DNA of 64,000 nt from NCBI RefSeq assembly GCF_000173075.1, contig NZ_ABVL01000017.1, positions 89,731 to 153,730 of the forward strand, read 5' to 3'. This document shows positions 17,799-26,245 of the stretch, in pieces. The notes beneath the pieces are model-generated. The model did no database searches and was not told the DNA's origin. It saw only the letters and a list, made by a program, of their open reading frames with translations. Numbering within the stretch: the stretch's first letter is position 1; every line of letters starts with the position of its first letter. The position numbers and the translations under genes are program-made. The DNA comes from Chthoniobacter flavus Ellin428. GTDB lineage: Bacteria > Verrucomicrobiota > Verrucomicrobiia > Chthoniobacterales > Chthoniobacteraceae.

Positions 17799-18821
17799 TT
17801 AGAACTGCACCGTGAAACCAGCGCGGATGCGATAGTCGGCGGTGGTCTGGAACGACGTCGCGTTCATGATCACCGGCAGATCCACGCTGACCTCGCCGTT
17901 GATGCGCCCGAACGAGGCGACGATGCGCGGCCCAACGTAAAGCGCCGTCACGCCGCTGTCAGGATCGGGCACACCCTGGAAGCGATCATAGCCCTTGGTT
18001 TCCCCGGCAACCACACACTGCACGCCGAGGGATTTGCCGTTCTTGCGATAAAGATACACGCCGGGGCCGCCGCTCCAGGCGAGCTCGTTCGCATAGCGGA
18101 ACTGGAAGTCGCCATACCCTCTCACGGAATACTCCAACTCCGCCTGCAGGAACAACGCCTTGTAACGCAACTCAGCCTGGATGCCAAAAATCCCATCGAC
18201 GGAACCGCTGCCGAGCGCGAGATCGTGCGGTCCGATGCCGCTGTCCGGCGCGCCTTCCACATCCGGCCGGTAGTTCTCCTTCAGCCGATCGCTGTCGCCC
18301 GTGGGAAATTTGATGCCGGCCGTGAGGCTGACCGTGGCGCTGAAATCCGGTTCGCCACGCCGCGCGGGCATGACCTGTTTCCCGTCCTTCGAATACGAGG
18401 CGGCTTCCTCATGGAAAAGCGCTTCCTTTCGGAAGACGGTCACGTTGGTCGTGAGCGTCAGGTCACCCAGGCCATCGACGTGTCCGCGATCGATATCGAA
18501 GCCGAGCTGACGCTGAAAGGCGCGATAGATGTAGGGCACGCTGAGCTGCACAGCGACTCGATCGTGGAAGAAGGAAGCGCCGACCACAAATTGGGTGATG
18601 GAGCTGTCGATGTATTCGCCCGCCGGATTGGGTTGCTTCACACCATTGAGACGCTCGGTGCCGAAGTGCGTGAATTGTTCCGCGGCACCGCCGTAGAGGC
18701 TGAAGGATTTTTCGTCGACCACCCGGAGAGAGGGCGTGTAGCAGCCGCAAAAATCGCAAGCGAGAGCGGGAGCGGCGATGGAGAGGGAGAGAAGAGGAAG
18801 AAGATAAGGAGAAATTTTCAT
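17799..18821 (-). CDS. Outer-membrane beta-barrel protein with N-terminal CDFCGCY motif
   Basis: 340 residues from the ATG at 18821. Signal peptide about 1-22, so the mature chain would start at or next to CDFCGCY, a cysteine-rich motif that could bind metal or be lipidated (the lipobox is imperfect). The remainder alternates aromatic and hydrophobic residues as in a beta barrel, ends with FTVQF (a C-terminal phenylalanine typical of outer-membrane insertion), and resembles the MetA-pathway/transporter-like OMP group. The gene upstream encodes a secreted HPCSLC protein, and together they look like a metal-related pair. Function unproven. Confidence 0.7.
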   Translation of the reverse strand: MKISPYLLPLLSLSIAAPALACDFCGCYTPSLRVVDEKSFSLYGGAAEQFTHFGTERLNGVKQPNPAGEYIDSSITQFVVGASFFHDRVAVQLSVPYIYRAFQRQLGFDIDRGHVDGLGDLTLTTNVTVFRKEALFHEEAASYSKDGKQVMPARRGEPDFSATVSLTAGIKFPTGDSDRLKENYRPDVEGAPDSGIGPHDLALGSGSVDGIFGIQAELRYKALFLQAELEYSVRGYGDFQFRYANELAWSGGPGVYLYRKNGKSLGVQCVVAGETKGYDRFQGVPDPDSGVTALYVGPRIVASFGRINGEVSVDLPVIMNATSFQTTADYRIRAGFTVQF

Positions 18822-18932
18822 GTGGATTAGATTGATGGAAATGCGGCGCCGCACGTCAGTGTGCGCACGATCCGCGGATGAATGGAGAAGCCCGGCCACG
18901 AACAGCGTGGTGGGCAGGGAGCGGTTTGCGAA

Positions 18933-19325
18933 TTAGGCCAACTCGCCTCGAGGAGGCGGGGCTGTCGGTTGCTCCGCACGGGCTTTACCGTGCCATTCCG
19001 GGATTTCCAATTTCCACGAGGTTCCCTCCAACCTCACCAAGGTCATCAGCGCCGGCATGACAAACGTCGCCTGGCTTTCCACTTCCATGTTCTGCGCCGG
19101 CTGCGGCTCGGCGCTCTTCGAACGTGCTACTTCCTTACACAGCGAACATGGATGCTTGCCGTCGAAGGTCTTCGTCACCGCAGTCACGATGTGACCACTG
19201 CGCGAATACGAGAGCAACATACGCGTCCACGCCAGCGATTGCAGCGCCATCCAATGCCCACCCGAAGCCGCGAAAAGCACCAGGAGCATCAGCACCTGGC
19301 CAAATCGGAGCAGCGTTGGGGGCAT
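18933..19325 (-). CDS. Small envelope protein with GKHPCSLC motif
   Basis: 130 residues. An N-terminal hydrophobic segment (about 5-22) is followed by GGHWMALQSLAWTRML and then TFDGKHPCSLCKEV (C60 and C63), and a Pro-rich tail. I associate this H...W-ALQ...FDGKHPC-LC pattern with small proteins beside metal-related or TonB/OMP genes in Gram-negative bacteria, but no function is known to me. It precedes the beta-barrel gene by 111 bp on the same strand and probably shares its transcript. The HPC-x-x-C motif is a plausible metal site. Confidence 0.65.
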   Translation of the reverse strand: MPPTLLRFGQVLMLLVLFAASGGHWMALQSLAWTRMLLSYSRSGHIVTAVTKTFDGKHPCSLCKEVARSKSAEPQPAQNMEVESQATFVMPALMTLVRLEGTSWKLEIPEWHGKARAEQPTAPPPRGELA

Positions 19326-19395
19326 GGGCAGGGTGCTACAGGGGTGATGGAGGAGCTGTCAACACGATATGCCGAAAAAGGCAAATACGGTCGCC

Positions 19396-19626
19396 GGTCA
19401 CAGACCTGATCTTTATGCACATCTTTCCTAGAAGGGGCAATGAGTCACGAGAGCACGGGGAGGGGCGACTTCCTAGAAAAAACCCTGCACCGCGGAGCGG
19501 TGCCCTTCAGGGAGGGCGCTTCGCGCCGAGGTTTTTCGGTCGGCGACTGGGAAGTCGCCGCTCCCAGTGGCATTCGGAGCGGTGGCATGTTGCGGAGATG
19601 TCTCTATAAAGATCAGGTCACAGACC
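19396..19626. repeat. Large composite inverted repeat in divergent intergenic region
   Basis: The outer arms GGTCACAGACCTGATCTTTAT (19396) and TATAAAGATCAGGT...GACC (to 19626) are near reverse complements. An inner pair is GGGGAGGGGCGACTTCC with GGGAAGTCGCCGCTCCC (about 19457-19566). Between them lie smaller hairpins (GCACCGCGGAGCGGTGC, GGGCGCTTCGCGCC). The 395-bp gap between the HPCSLC gene and sanA is mostly this structure, plus a ~40-bp run of TTTCCAT/TCCCAT-like units just before sanA. Confidence 0.7.
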
Positions 19627-19720
19627 GCCGCTACCACTGCCGCGCCATTCCCCCGCCAGCTAATCGTTGCAAAATTTTCCATTCTCAATTTCCCATTTTC
19701 CATCCCAAGCTCCCATCTCG

Positions 19721-20398
19721 ATGGGTCTCTCTTTTCTCAAACGCCGCTCGTTCTGGCTCGTCCTCACCGCGCTGGCTCTTCTCTTCGTCGCTTTCGTCGC
19801 CGGCGCCAATTACTGGGTCATTCATAGCACGCGCGAGGCGATCTTCACCGACCTCGCGCTCCTGCCAAAGACCGACGTCGCCCTGGTGCTCGGCACCTCG
19901 CGTTACAACGGCGACGGCCATAGCCCAAATCCCTTCTTCCTCGGGCGCATGAACACCGCCGCCCGCCTCTACCATGAAGGCAAGGTGCGCCATCTGCTCG
20001 TGAGCGGTGACAACGGCCACGTCGGATACGACGAACCCACGTGGATGCGCGACGCGTTGATCGCCCGTGGTGTCCCCCGCTCCGCGATCACACTCGACTA
20101 TGCGGGCTTCCGCACGCTCGACTCAATGGCGCGCGCAAAGAATGTCTTCGGCCTGCAACGCTTCACGATCGTAACCGATGACTTTCACATCTCGCGCTCC
20201 GTATTCCTCGCGCGCTCCTATGGCCTCGATGTTGTGGGCTTTCCTTCGGAACGGGTCGCCTATTGGTGGTCGAAAAAGGTCCGCACCCGCGAACTCGCCT
20301 CCCGCACCGTGGCCTTTCTCGAAGTCTACCTGCTCCACACCAAGCCTCGTTACTTCGGCCCACCGGTGAAGATCGCTGTCGGGACGGACGGCAAGTAG
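19721..20398 (+). CDS. sanA: SanA/YdcF-family (DUF218) membrane protein
   Basis: 225 residues from the ATG at 19721. One N-terminal membrane span (about 10-28), then an extracytoplasmic DUF218 domain with VALVLGTSRYN, FLGRMNTAARLY, LLVSGDNG, the MRDALIARGVP segment and TIVTDDFHISRSVFLAR. In enterobacteria SanA affects envelope permeability and vancomycin sensitivity; the enzymatic activity is unknown. It ends right at an inverted repeat that separates it from the convergent hpnJ. Confidence 0.88.
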   Translation: MGLSFLKRRSFWLVLTALALLFVAFVAGANYWVIHSTREAIFTDLALLPKTDVALVLGTSRYNGDGHSPNPFFLGRMNTAARLYHEGKVRHLLVSGDNGHVGYDEPTWMRDALIARGVPRSAITLDYAGFRTLDSMARAKNVFGLQRFTIVTDDFHISRSVFLARSYGLDVVGFPSERVAYWWSKKVRTRELASRTVAFLEVYLLHTKPRYFGPPVKIAVGTDGK

Positions 20399-20503
20399 GT
20401 TTCTCGTTTCTTGTTTCTCGTTTCTGGTTGTCCCAAGTCGCGACCCCTCAGATTGCGCGGCGCCCACTTGGAACCAGAAACTAGAAACTAGAAACTAGAA
20501 ACC
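20399..20503. repeat. Inverted repeat of tandem GTTTCTC-type units
   Basis: The left arm starts on the base after the sanA stop and repeats GTTTCTC/GTTTCTT/GTTTCTCGTTTCTGG. The right arm (20467-20503) reads CTTGGAACCAGAAACTAG AAACTAGAAACTAGAAACC. It lies between two convergent genes and could serve as a bidirectional transcription end, although no T-run follows. Confidence 0.85.
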
Positions 20504-20518
20504 AGTATTAACCCGCAC

Positions 20519-21949
20519 CTAAGTCCCCGCGCTGCGCAAACTGAGGAAACGGAAAAACTCCGCACCCTCGCGCAAACGCCGTTTCATCATATCCCAATCG
20601 CCGAGCATTTCGCCGAGCATGCGGGCGATCGGGCGCGGACGGAAGTAGTACGCTTTGTAGAAGCGTTCGACCGAGCGGAAGATCTCCGCCTGCGTCAGGC
20701 CTTCGTATTCCAGCGCCGCGGCTTGCTGGCCGAATTCATCCACGAGATGCGCGTCGCCGGCAAACCAGCCATTTTCCCTGGCCTGCCGGTAAAGCTCGGT
20801 GCCCGGATACGGTGCCGCGAGGCTCACTTGAATCGAAAACACATCGAGCGACTTCGCATATTCGATCGTCTCGCGAATCGTCTCCGGCGTCTCGCCCGGC
20901 AATCCGAGAATGAATGTCCCGTGAATGGTGATCCCGAGCTTCCGGCAATTCTCGGTGAACTCCCGCGCCTCCTCGATGCGAATGCCTTTCTTGATGTTAT
21001 CGAGAATGCGCTGCACACCGCTCTCGTAACCGACGAGCAGCAACCGCAGCCCATTGTCGCGCATCGTCTTGAGCGTCTCGTAGTTGACATTCGCCCGTGC
21101 GTTGCAACTCCATGTCATCCCCAACTTGCCGAGTTCCCTGGCGATCTCCCGCGCGCGGGGCTGATACGCGGTGAACGTATCGTCGTCGAAAAAGAACTCC
21201 TTCACCTGCGGAAAAAGCCGCTGCGCATGGGCCATCTCTCGCGCCACACCGGCCGGTGATTTCGCGCGATACTTATGTCCGCCGACGGTCTGCGGCCAGA
21301 GGCAAAACGTGCACTGCGCCGGGCAACCGCGCCCGGTGTAATGCGAAACGTAGGGGTGCTTCAGGTAACCGATGAAATAACGCTCGATCTCCAGGTGACG
21401 CGCATACACATCCATGACACTCGGCAACTCGTCGAAGCTTTCGATCATCGCCCGCTCGGCATTGTGCACGATCTGGCCGTCGCGGCGGAAGGAAAGCCCA
21501 TCGATTTCCGCCAACGGCTTGCCGAGTGCGACATCGCGGCAGGTGAAATCAAATTCCTTGCGCCCGACGAAATCGATCGCCTCGCTCGCGCGCAACGTCT
21601 CCTCCGGGAGCACGGCCGCGTGGGCGCCGACCAATCCGACGCGCACATCGGGGTTCTGTAACTTCAACGCCTCGGCCAGTTCGGCGTCGCCGCGCAAGGT
21701 CGGCGCGCTGGTGTGGATGATGACGATCTCCTGATCCCGCGCAATCCGCAGGACATCGTCCCGCGACAGATCATGCGGCGGCGCATCCACCAGCTTCGCC
21801 CCCTCGATCAGCGCCGCCGGTTGCGCCAGCCAGGTCGGAAACCAGAACGAACGCACCTCACGTTTTGCCTGATAACGCGACCCCGCTCCGCCATCGAAGC
21901 CTTGCCACGAGGGTGGATTGACGAAGAGGGTTTTCTGGAAAGAGCTCAC
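20519..21949 (-). CDS. hpnJ: Hopanoid-type B12-binding radical SAM protein HpnJ
   Basis: 476 residues from a GTG at 21949. The N-terminal cobalamin-binding-like domain begins TLFVNPPSWQGFDGGAGSRYQ, as in HpnJ. The radical SAM cluster motif C209-x3-C213-x2-C216 lies in TGRGCPAQCTFCLWPQ. The FFFDDDTF and FILGLPGETPETI segments are typical of the B12-SAM group. In hopanoid biosynthesis HpnJ forms the cyclitol ether headgroup from the glucosaminyl bacteriohopanetetrol made by HpnI and HpnK. Neither partner nor squalene-hopene cyclase is in this window, so the gene is isolated here. Assignment by characteristic N-terminal wording. Confidence 0.85.
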   Translation of the reverse strand: MSSFQKTLFVNPPSWQGFDGGAGSRYQAKREVRSFWFPTWLAQPAALIEGAKLVDAPPHDLSRDDVLRIARDQEIVIIHTSAPTLRGDAELAEALKLQNPDVRVGLVGAHAAVLPEETLRASEAIDFVGRKEFDFTCRDVALGKPLAEIDGLSFRRDGQIVHNAERAMIESFDELPSVMDVYARHLEIERYFIGYLKHPYVSHYTGRGCPAQCTFCLWPQTVGGHKYRAKSPAGVAREMAHAQRLFPQVKEFFFDDDTFTAYQPRAREIARELGKLGMTWSCNARANVNYETLKTMRDNGLRLLLVGYESGVQRILDNIKKGIRIEEAREFTENCRKLGITIHGTFILGLPGETPETIRETIEYAKSLDVFSIQVSLAAPYPGTELYRQARENGWFAGDAHLVDEFGQQAAALEYEGLTQAEIFRSVERFYKAYYFRPRPIARMLGEMLGDWDMMKRRLREGAEFFRFLSLRSAGT

Positions 21950-22028
21950 ACCGAGCTATCTAGCCGCGGAATTCGCGGTTTGCATCATGATTGTGACAAT
22001 CGCGACAGATTGCATCCCGGTCCGACTG

Positions 22029-23117
22029 ATGCCAGAACAGTGGCCTTTGAACATCGGCCGCCTTCGACTTCACAACCAGCAGATCTCCACGCACCGCTTC
22101 ACGCGCCCGGCAGAGGTCGTCGCCTGGCTGGGCGCGATGCAGGCCCAGGACTATCCCGGCGCGCTGTGGTCGATCGGACTGCGTCTGCCCGGTGCCACGC
22201 AAGAGGACATCGAGCACGCCATCGCCGAGCGCACGATCGTTCGCACCTGGCCGATGCGTGGCACGCTGCATTTCGTCGCAGCAGAGGACTTGCACTGGAT
22301 GCGCACGCTGCTCGCCCCGCGCATCATTGCCCGCAGCGCCGGCCGGCACCGGCAACTGGAATTGACGGACGCGATTTTTACGCGCGCCGAGAAGATCTTC
22401 CTCAAGGCCCTGCGTGGCGGTCAGCAATTGACCCGCGAGGAAATGTTCGCCCTGCTCGAGAAATCGCGGATCAGCACCACGGACCAGCGCGGCTATCACA
22501 TCCTGTGGCGCCTCGCGCAGGAAGGCCTGCTCTGCTTCGGCACACACCGGGGAAAGCAACCCACCTTCACCTTGCTCGACGAATGGCTGCCCGCTGGCCA
22601 ACCGCGCGATGCGGAAGCCTGCCTTGCCGAACTCGCTCTCCGCTATTTCACCAGTCATGGCCCGGCCACGATGGACGATTTCGTCGCCTGGTCCGGGCTG
22701 CGCATTTCCGAGGCGAAAGCCGGTGTGCACCTGCTCTCCACGAGACTCGCCCGCGAAAACGTGGCGGAGAAAACCTACTGGTTTTCGACCGACACACCGG
22801 TTGCGGCGAAGAAATCGAGTGCCGCATATCTCTTGCCTGGCTTTGATGAATTCATGCTCGGCTATCGCGACCGCTCTCCATCGTTGGCACCGAAGCACGC
22901 GGACAAGATCTGTCCGTCTTCCAATGGGGTGTTCCATCCCACAGTGGTGGTCGACGGCCAGGTCATCGGCACTTGGAAGCGCATCGCCCAGAAATCCGCG
23001 CTATCGATCACTCCCACTCCTTTCGAGAGTTTCGGCCCAACCGTCCGACGCGCCCTCGCTGCACCTGCTCGGCGCTATGGACAATTCGTGGGCAGCAAAG
23101 CGACCGTCGTCGACTGA
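22029..23117 (+). CDS. AlkZ-like winged-helix DNA glycosylase (HTH_42)
   Basis: 362 residues from the ATG at 22029. An upstream extension to 21918 would overlap the divergent hpnJ. The family signature is GAMQAQDYPGALWSIGLR. Q38-A-Q40 corresponds to the Q-phi-Q catalytic motif described for AlkZ-type glycosylases that excise bulky alkylated bases and unhook interstrand crosslinks. Three winged-helix-like units follow, with RGTLHFV, RGYHILWRLAQEGLL and the C-terminal LPGFDEFMLGYRDR. The probable role is alkylation-damage repair; a regulatory DNA-binding role was the older annotation of this family. Confidence 0.85.
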   Translation: MPEQWPLNIGRLRLHNQQISTHRFTRPAEVVAWLGAMQAQDYPGALWSIGLRLPGATQEDIEHAIAERTIVRTWPMRGTLHFVAAEDLHWMRTLLAPRIIARSAGRHRQLELTDAIFTRAEKIFLKALRGGQQLTREEMFALLEKSRISTTDQRGYHILWRLAQEGLLCFGTHRGKQPTFTLLDEWLPAGQPRDAEACLAELALRYFTSHGPATMDDFVAWSGLRISEAKAGVHLLSTRLARENVAEKTYWFSTDTPVAAKKSSAAYLLPGFDEFMLGYRDRSPSLAPKHADKICPSSNGVFHPTVVVDGQVIGTWKRIAQKSALSITPTPFESFGPTVRRALAAPARRYGQFVGSKATVVD

Positions 23118-23203
23118 CGCCCAATTCGTTTTGACCCGCACAGCTCTCGAAGGATAAAGTCCACGGGGTTCAAAAGGCAGGCCCTCAAACTCATTTTCTC
23201 CCC

Positions 23204-24268
23204 ATGGCTTACTCCTTCGCTGCGCGTTGGTTCATCTCCAGCACTTCTCTCCTCCTCTCGGCCACACTCGGGTTCAGCGCCGACGTCCCCGGCAACCTCA
23301 TCGTCAATGGCAGTTTCGAAGCCGGCATGCAGATTTGGAAAGGCGACGGCAAGATCGTCTTACTGCCGGAAGGCAATCGCGTGTGCGAGATTGAGGCATC
23401 CAAGAGCCGGATGAAAGACATCAAGCAGGAGTTTCACATGAAGCAACTCCAGCAGGTGGAAGTCATCTTCCGCGCCCGGTCACTCAATTACACCGGCCCG
23501 GGATTGCGCGTCTCCATTCATCAAACCGGCAGTGGTTCGCTGATCTGGAACAAGCAGTTGCCCGAAGATGGAAGCTGGCGCGAATTCCACATCCTCTATA
23601 CCCGTGCGGGTGGAAACGTCGACGCTCGTGAATTGAACATCGCGACGCTGATCGGCACCGGCAAGGTGCAGGTCGACGACGTGGAAGTGCGGGAACCGAG
23701 CAAGGTCGTCGAAAACCAACCGCCGCAACCCGTCGCTCCCAGCCCTGCCGCGACCCCAATGCCGGAAACCAGACCTCCCGCCTCGGCGCCCTTCGCCAGG
23801 CCGGCGGCCCCGCCTCCTTCGGCAATTCCCACTTCCCCGCTCCCGGCGGGCACGTTTGGATCGCTGGCGGATGTTCTGAAATCCGTGCCGCCAGATTCGC
23901 TGAAGAAGCTCCAGGACGCATCGACCGTGGAAGCCGGCATCACCGAGATCAATCAATACCTGGCTCAGAATGCCAAAGGGAAGCCGGCTCAGTTCCGCGT
24001 GAAGATCGCCGTCGCCGAGCCTGTCGCAGAAAAGCGCAACAAATTCCGCGTCCGCATGGTGGACGCTTCTGTCGCCAACGGGACTGGCGATGACATCAAC
24101 GGGCGCCTCTGGGCTTACTTCCCAGAAAGCTCCGTCCCACCGGATGGCAAGGCCACTGTCGGTAGTGAGATTGTCATTTCCGGCGTCATCGGTCGCTGCG
24201 ACATCAATAACAAAGGCCACCTGCAATTGAACATCGACTTGCAGGGCTCGAAGCTGGCCAGTCCGTAA
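23204..24268 (+). CDS. Secreted CBM-like protein with Pro-rich linker and unknown C-terminal domain
   Basis: 354 residues. Signal peptide about 1-26 (cleavage near GFSADVPG). Residues ~27-165 form a jelly-roll carbohydrate-binding-like module (NLIVNGSFEAG...W; DVEVREP end strand). Residues ~170-220 are a Pro/Ala-rich linker. The last ~130 residues (LADVLKSVPPDSLKKLQ ... RFRVKIAV...) form a separate OB-like or beta-rich unit that I do not recognise. It may bind cell-surface or environmental glycans. The gene is monocistronic, followed by an inverted repeat. Confidence 0.6.
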   Translation: MAYSFAARWFISSTSLLLSATLGFSADVPGNLIVNGSFEAGMQIWKGDGKIVLLPEGNRVCEIEASKSRMKDIKQEFHMKQLQQVEVIFRARSLNYTGPGLRVSIHQTGSGSLIWNKQLPEDGSWREFHILYTRAGGNVDARELNIATLIGTGKVQVDDVEVREPSKVVENQPPQPVAPSPAATPMPETRPPASAPFARPAAPPPSAIPTSPLPAGTFGSLADVLKSVPPDSLKKLQDASTVEAGITEINQYLAQNAKGKPAQFRVKIAVAEPVAEKRNKFRVRMVDASVANGTGDDINGRLWAYFPESSVPPDGKATVGSEIVISGVIGRCDINNKGHLQLNIDLQGSKLASP

Positions 24269-24301
24269 GAGGGTGGACCGAAAGCCGGACAAAAGGAGTT
24301 T

Positions 24302-24384
24302 TGACCACGGATTACGCGGATTTCACAGATGAGGCGAGCGGAGCAGATTTCTGTAATCCGTGAAATCCGCGTAATCCGTGGTCA
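24302..24384. repeat. Near-perfect inverted repeat at a convergent gene junction
   Basis: Left arm TGACCACGGATTACGCGGAT TTCACAGAT, right arm ATTTCTGTAATCCGTGAAAT CCGCGTAATCCGTGGTCA, spacer ~16 bp. The outer 24 bp are exact reverse complements. It lies between the 3' ends of the CBM-like gene and the serine hydrolase gene. I recall near-identical ACCACGGATTACACGGATTT sequences in many unrelated environmental genomes. Confidence 0.9.
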
Positions 24385-24447
24385 CTCTTCATCCCGAATG
24401 AGTTTCGGTACGCCCTCTATGGACGGCCAGCAACTCCTTCCGCCTCA

Positions 24448-26103
24448 CTACTTGGCCGGAACAAGTTTCGGCGCGTCGATCGTGTTGCCGTTTTGCGTGT
24501 GCACCAGCTTGGTCACCTTGCCGTCCTCGCCCCTCAGGAAGTGGATGCTGGCCTTGACCATGTGCCACTCGAAGCTGTCGTCGGCCGTGGGAAAGATGGG
24601 CATTTCGGGCTGCCCGGTGAGTTGGGCATAGAGCTGCCGGTCGTCCCGCCGGATGTTCAACACCGCGGCGGGGCCGTAGTAGTATTTGCCCACGAAGGCA
24701 TCGAGTTGTTCGGGCGTGACCTTGGTGTCGGTCAGGCGCGGAGCGCGAAAGGTGTTGCCGTTCTGCGAGTGCCGCGCGGCGGTCACTTCGCCTTTGTCGT
24801 TGCGTAGAAATTGCACCTGCGCCGACGTGATTTTCCAAAAGAAAACATCCGGTGCTTTCGAGAAAATCTCGTATTTCTCCTGGCCGGTCAGTTGGGCGTA
24901 TAGGTGATCGTTCTCCAGCGTCACGTTCATGATCGCGCTCAGGTAATCGTAACGACCGACAAAGGCCACGAAGGTTTTGGGATCGACCGCCTTGTCCTCC
25001 AACGGCTTGGGCAGTTGGGCGATTTCGTCGGCGAGGAAATGCTTCGCAAACTGGTGATTGAGAGCGGCCGGCTCGAGGCTGGGCTGGGGAGGCAGCGCAT
25101 TGGCCAGCGCCACGAGGACGACCTTCTGTCCCGGCAGCCAGACCACATTGCTCGACCAACCCTGCAATCCACCATTGTGCCAGATCGCGGGAAGCCCCTC
25201 AAAATCGGAGATCACCAGGCCGAAACCATAGTGGGAGGGATCGACCTCGGGCGGCAGCGGATAAGGCGTAGTCATCACCTTCAGCGACTCGGCATTGACC
25301 ACGCGACCGGCGTGGAGCGTCTCGGTCCAGTGGAAGAGATCGCCAACCGTGGAATAAATCGCCCCCGCCCCACCGGCCCACGACATGTCCCAATCCAGCG
25401 CCAGAGTCGCCTTTCCACCCGCCACCGCGTAACCCTTGGCCGCGCCCGCTGGCGAATTCGCATTCACATAAATGCCAGTGTCCTTCATCCCGAGTGGCTC
25501 GAAAAACGTGGTTCGGAGGTAATCGGCGAGAGACTGCCCGGAAACTTTGGCCACGATCTCTCCAAGGAGGAAGTAGCCGGAATTGCAGTATTCGTAACGC
25601 GTCCCCGGAGCGAAGTTCGGTTTGTCCTTCTGCATCGAGACAATCAACGCCGTGGGTTCGATCGGCTTGGTCACGCCCGCGAAGAAATCGGGCCGCTCGG
25701 TATAGCTCTTCAGCCCGCTCGTGTGGGTGAGAAGATTCTTCAAGGTGATCTCCTTCGCATTTGGCAGATCGGGAAAGTATTTCGCGAGCGGATCGCTGAT
25801 CGCCAGTTTACCCTCCTCGGCGAGTTTCATGATCGCCGAGGCGACGAACTGTTTCGTCACCGAGCCGATGCGAAATTTCGTCTCCGTGGTAATCGGAACC
25901 TTCTGCTCCACATCGGCCAGGCCGAAGCCGCCTTGGAAAAGAATTTGGCCATCGCGTGCCACGAGCACGGCCACGCCCGGCATGTCGGGCTTCACTTGAG
26001 CGCGAATGTGTTTCTCCGACCACTCCACGGGAGTTTCCGCAAAGACGCGGGGCAGGAGGAAGAGAGCCAGGAGCGACGCGCGGAGAAATACGGTGATCTT
26101 CAT
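24448..26103 (-). CDS. Secreted serine hydrolase (class C beta-lactamase fold) with two C-terminal repeats
   Basis: 551 residues from the ATG at 26103. Signal peptide about 1-23 (RVFA). The Beta-lactamase/DUF3471-type catalytic domain has S81-V-T-K84, Y172-C-N174 and H309-N-G (WHNGG) as SxxK, YxN and HxG equivalents. After ~400 two homologous ~75-residue units follow, each with a Y-x-QLTGQ...I(F/S)...F-W segment and ending HSQNGNT or HTQNGNT. Likely a periplasmic or surface peptidase or esterase rather than an antibiotic-resistance enzyme. An extension upstream to 26181 is rejected because it reads through a TCCAACA tandem tract. Confidence 0.92.
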   Translation of the reverse strand: MKITVFLRASLLALFLLPRVFAETPVEWSEKHIRAQVKPDMPGVAVLVARDGQILFQGGFGLADVEQKVPITTETKFRIGSVTKQFVASAIMKLAEEGKLAISDPLAKYFPDLPNAKEITLKNLLTHTSGLKSYTERPDFFAGVTKPIEPTALIVSMQKDKPNFAPGTRYEYCNSGYFLLGEIVAKVSGQSLADYLRTTFFEPLGMKDTGIYVNANSPAGAAKGYAVAGGKATLALDWDMSWAGGAGAIYSTVGDLFHWTETLHAGRVVNAESLKVMTTPYPLPPEVDPSHYGFGLVISDFEGLPAIWHNGGLQGWSSNVVWLPGQKVVLVALANALPPQPSLEPAALNHQFAKHFLADEIAQLPKPLEDKAVDPKTFVAFVGRYDYLSAIMNVTLENDHLYAQLTGQEKYEIFSKAPDVFFWKITSAQVQFLRNDKGEVTAARHSQNGNTFRAPRLTDTKVTPEQLDAFVGKYYYGPAAVLNIRRDDRQLYAQLTGQPEMPIFPTADDSFEWHMVKASIHFLRGEDGKVTKLVHTQNGNTIDAPKLVPAK

Positions 26104-26122
26104 GGAAGCGACGGTTGGGGAA

Positions 26123-26160
26123 GAACATCCAACATCCAGCACTGAACATCCAACCTCCAA
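26123..26160. repeat. Short tandem AACATCC-type tract upstream of the serine hydrolase
   Basis: GAACATCCAACATCCAGCAC TGAACATCCAACCTCCAA: three to four degenerate copies of AACATCC in direct orientation, with no matching opposite arm nearby. It resembles one arm of the other intergenic repeats and lies 20 bp upstream of the start codon. Confidence 0.55.
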
Positions 26161-26245
26161 TTTAGGAGCGGCCGAGTTCAAAGCCGACCTCGACGCGGCT
26201 CTCGCGGCAAACCTCGCCGCGGCCCACTAGCGATGGCGACGCCGA

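Noticed and set aside
26104..26181. Upstream extension of the 551-residue serine hydrolase
   Set aside because: It is a translation of the AACATCC tandem tract (VLDVGCS-type sequence); the signal peptide starts at the inner ATG.
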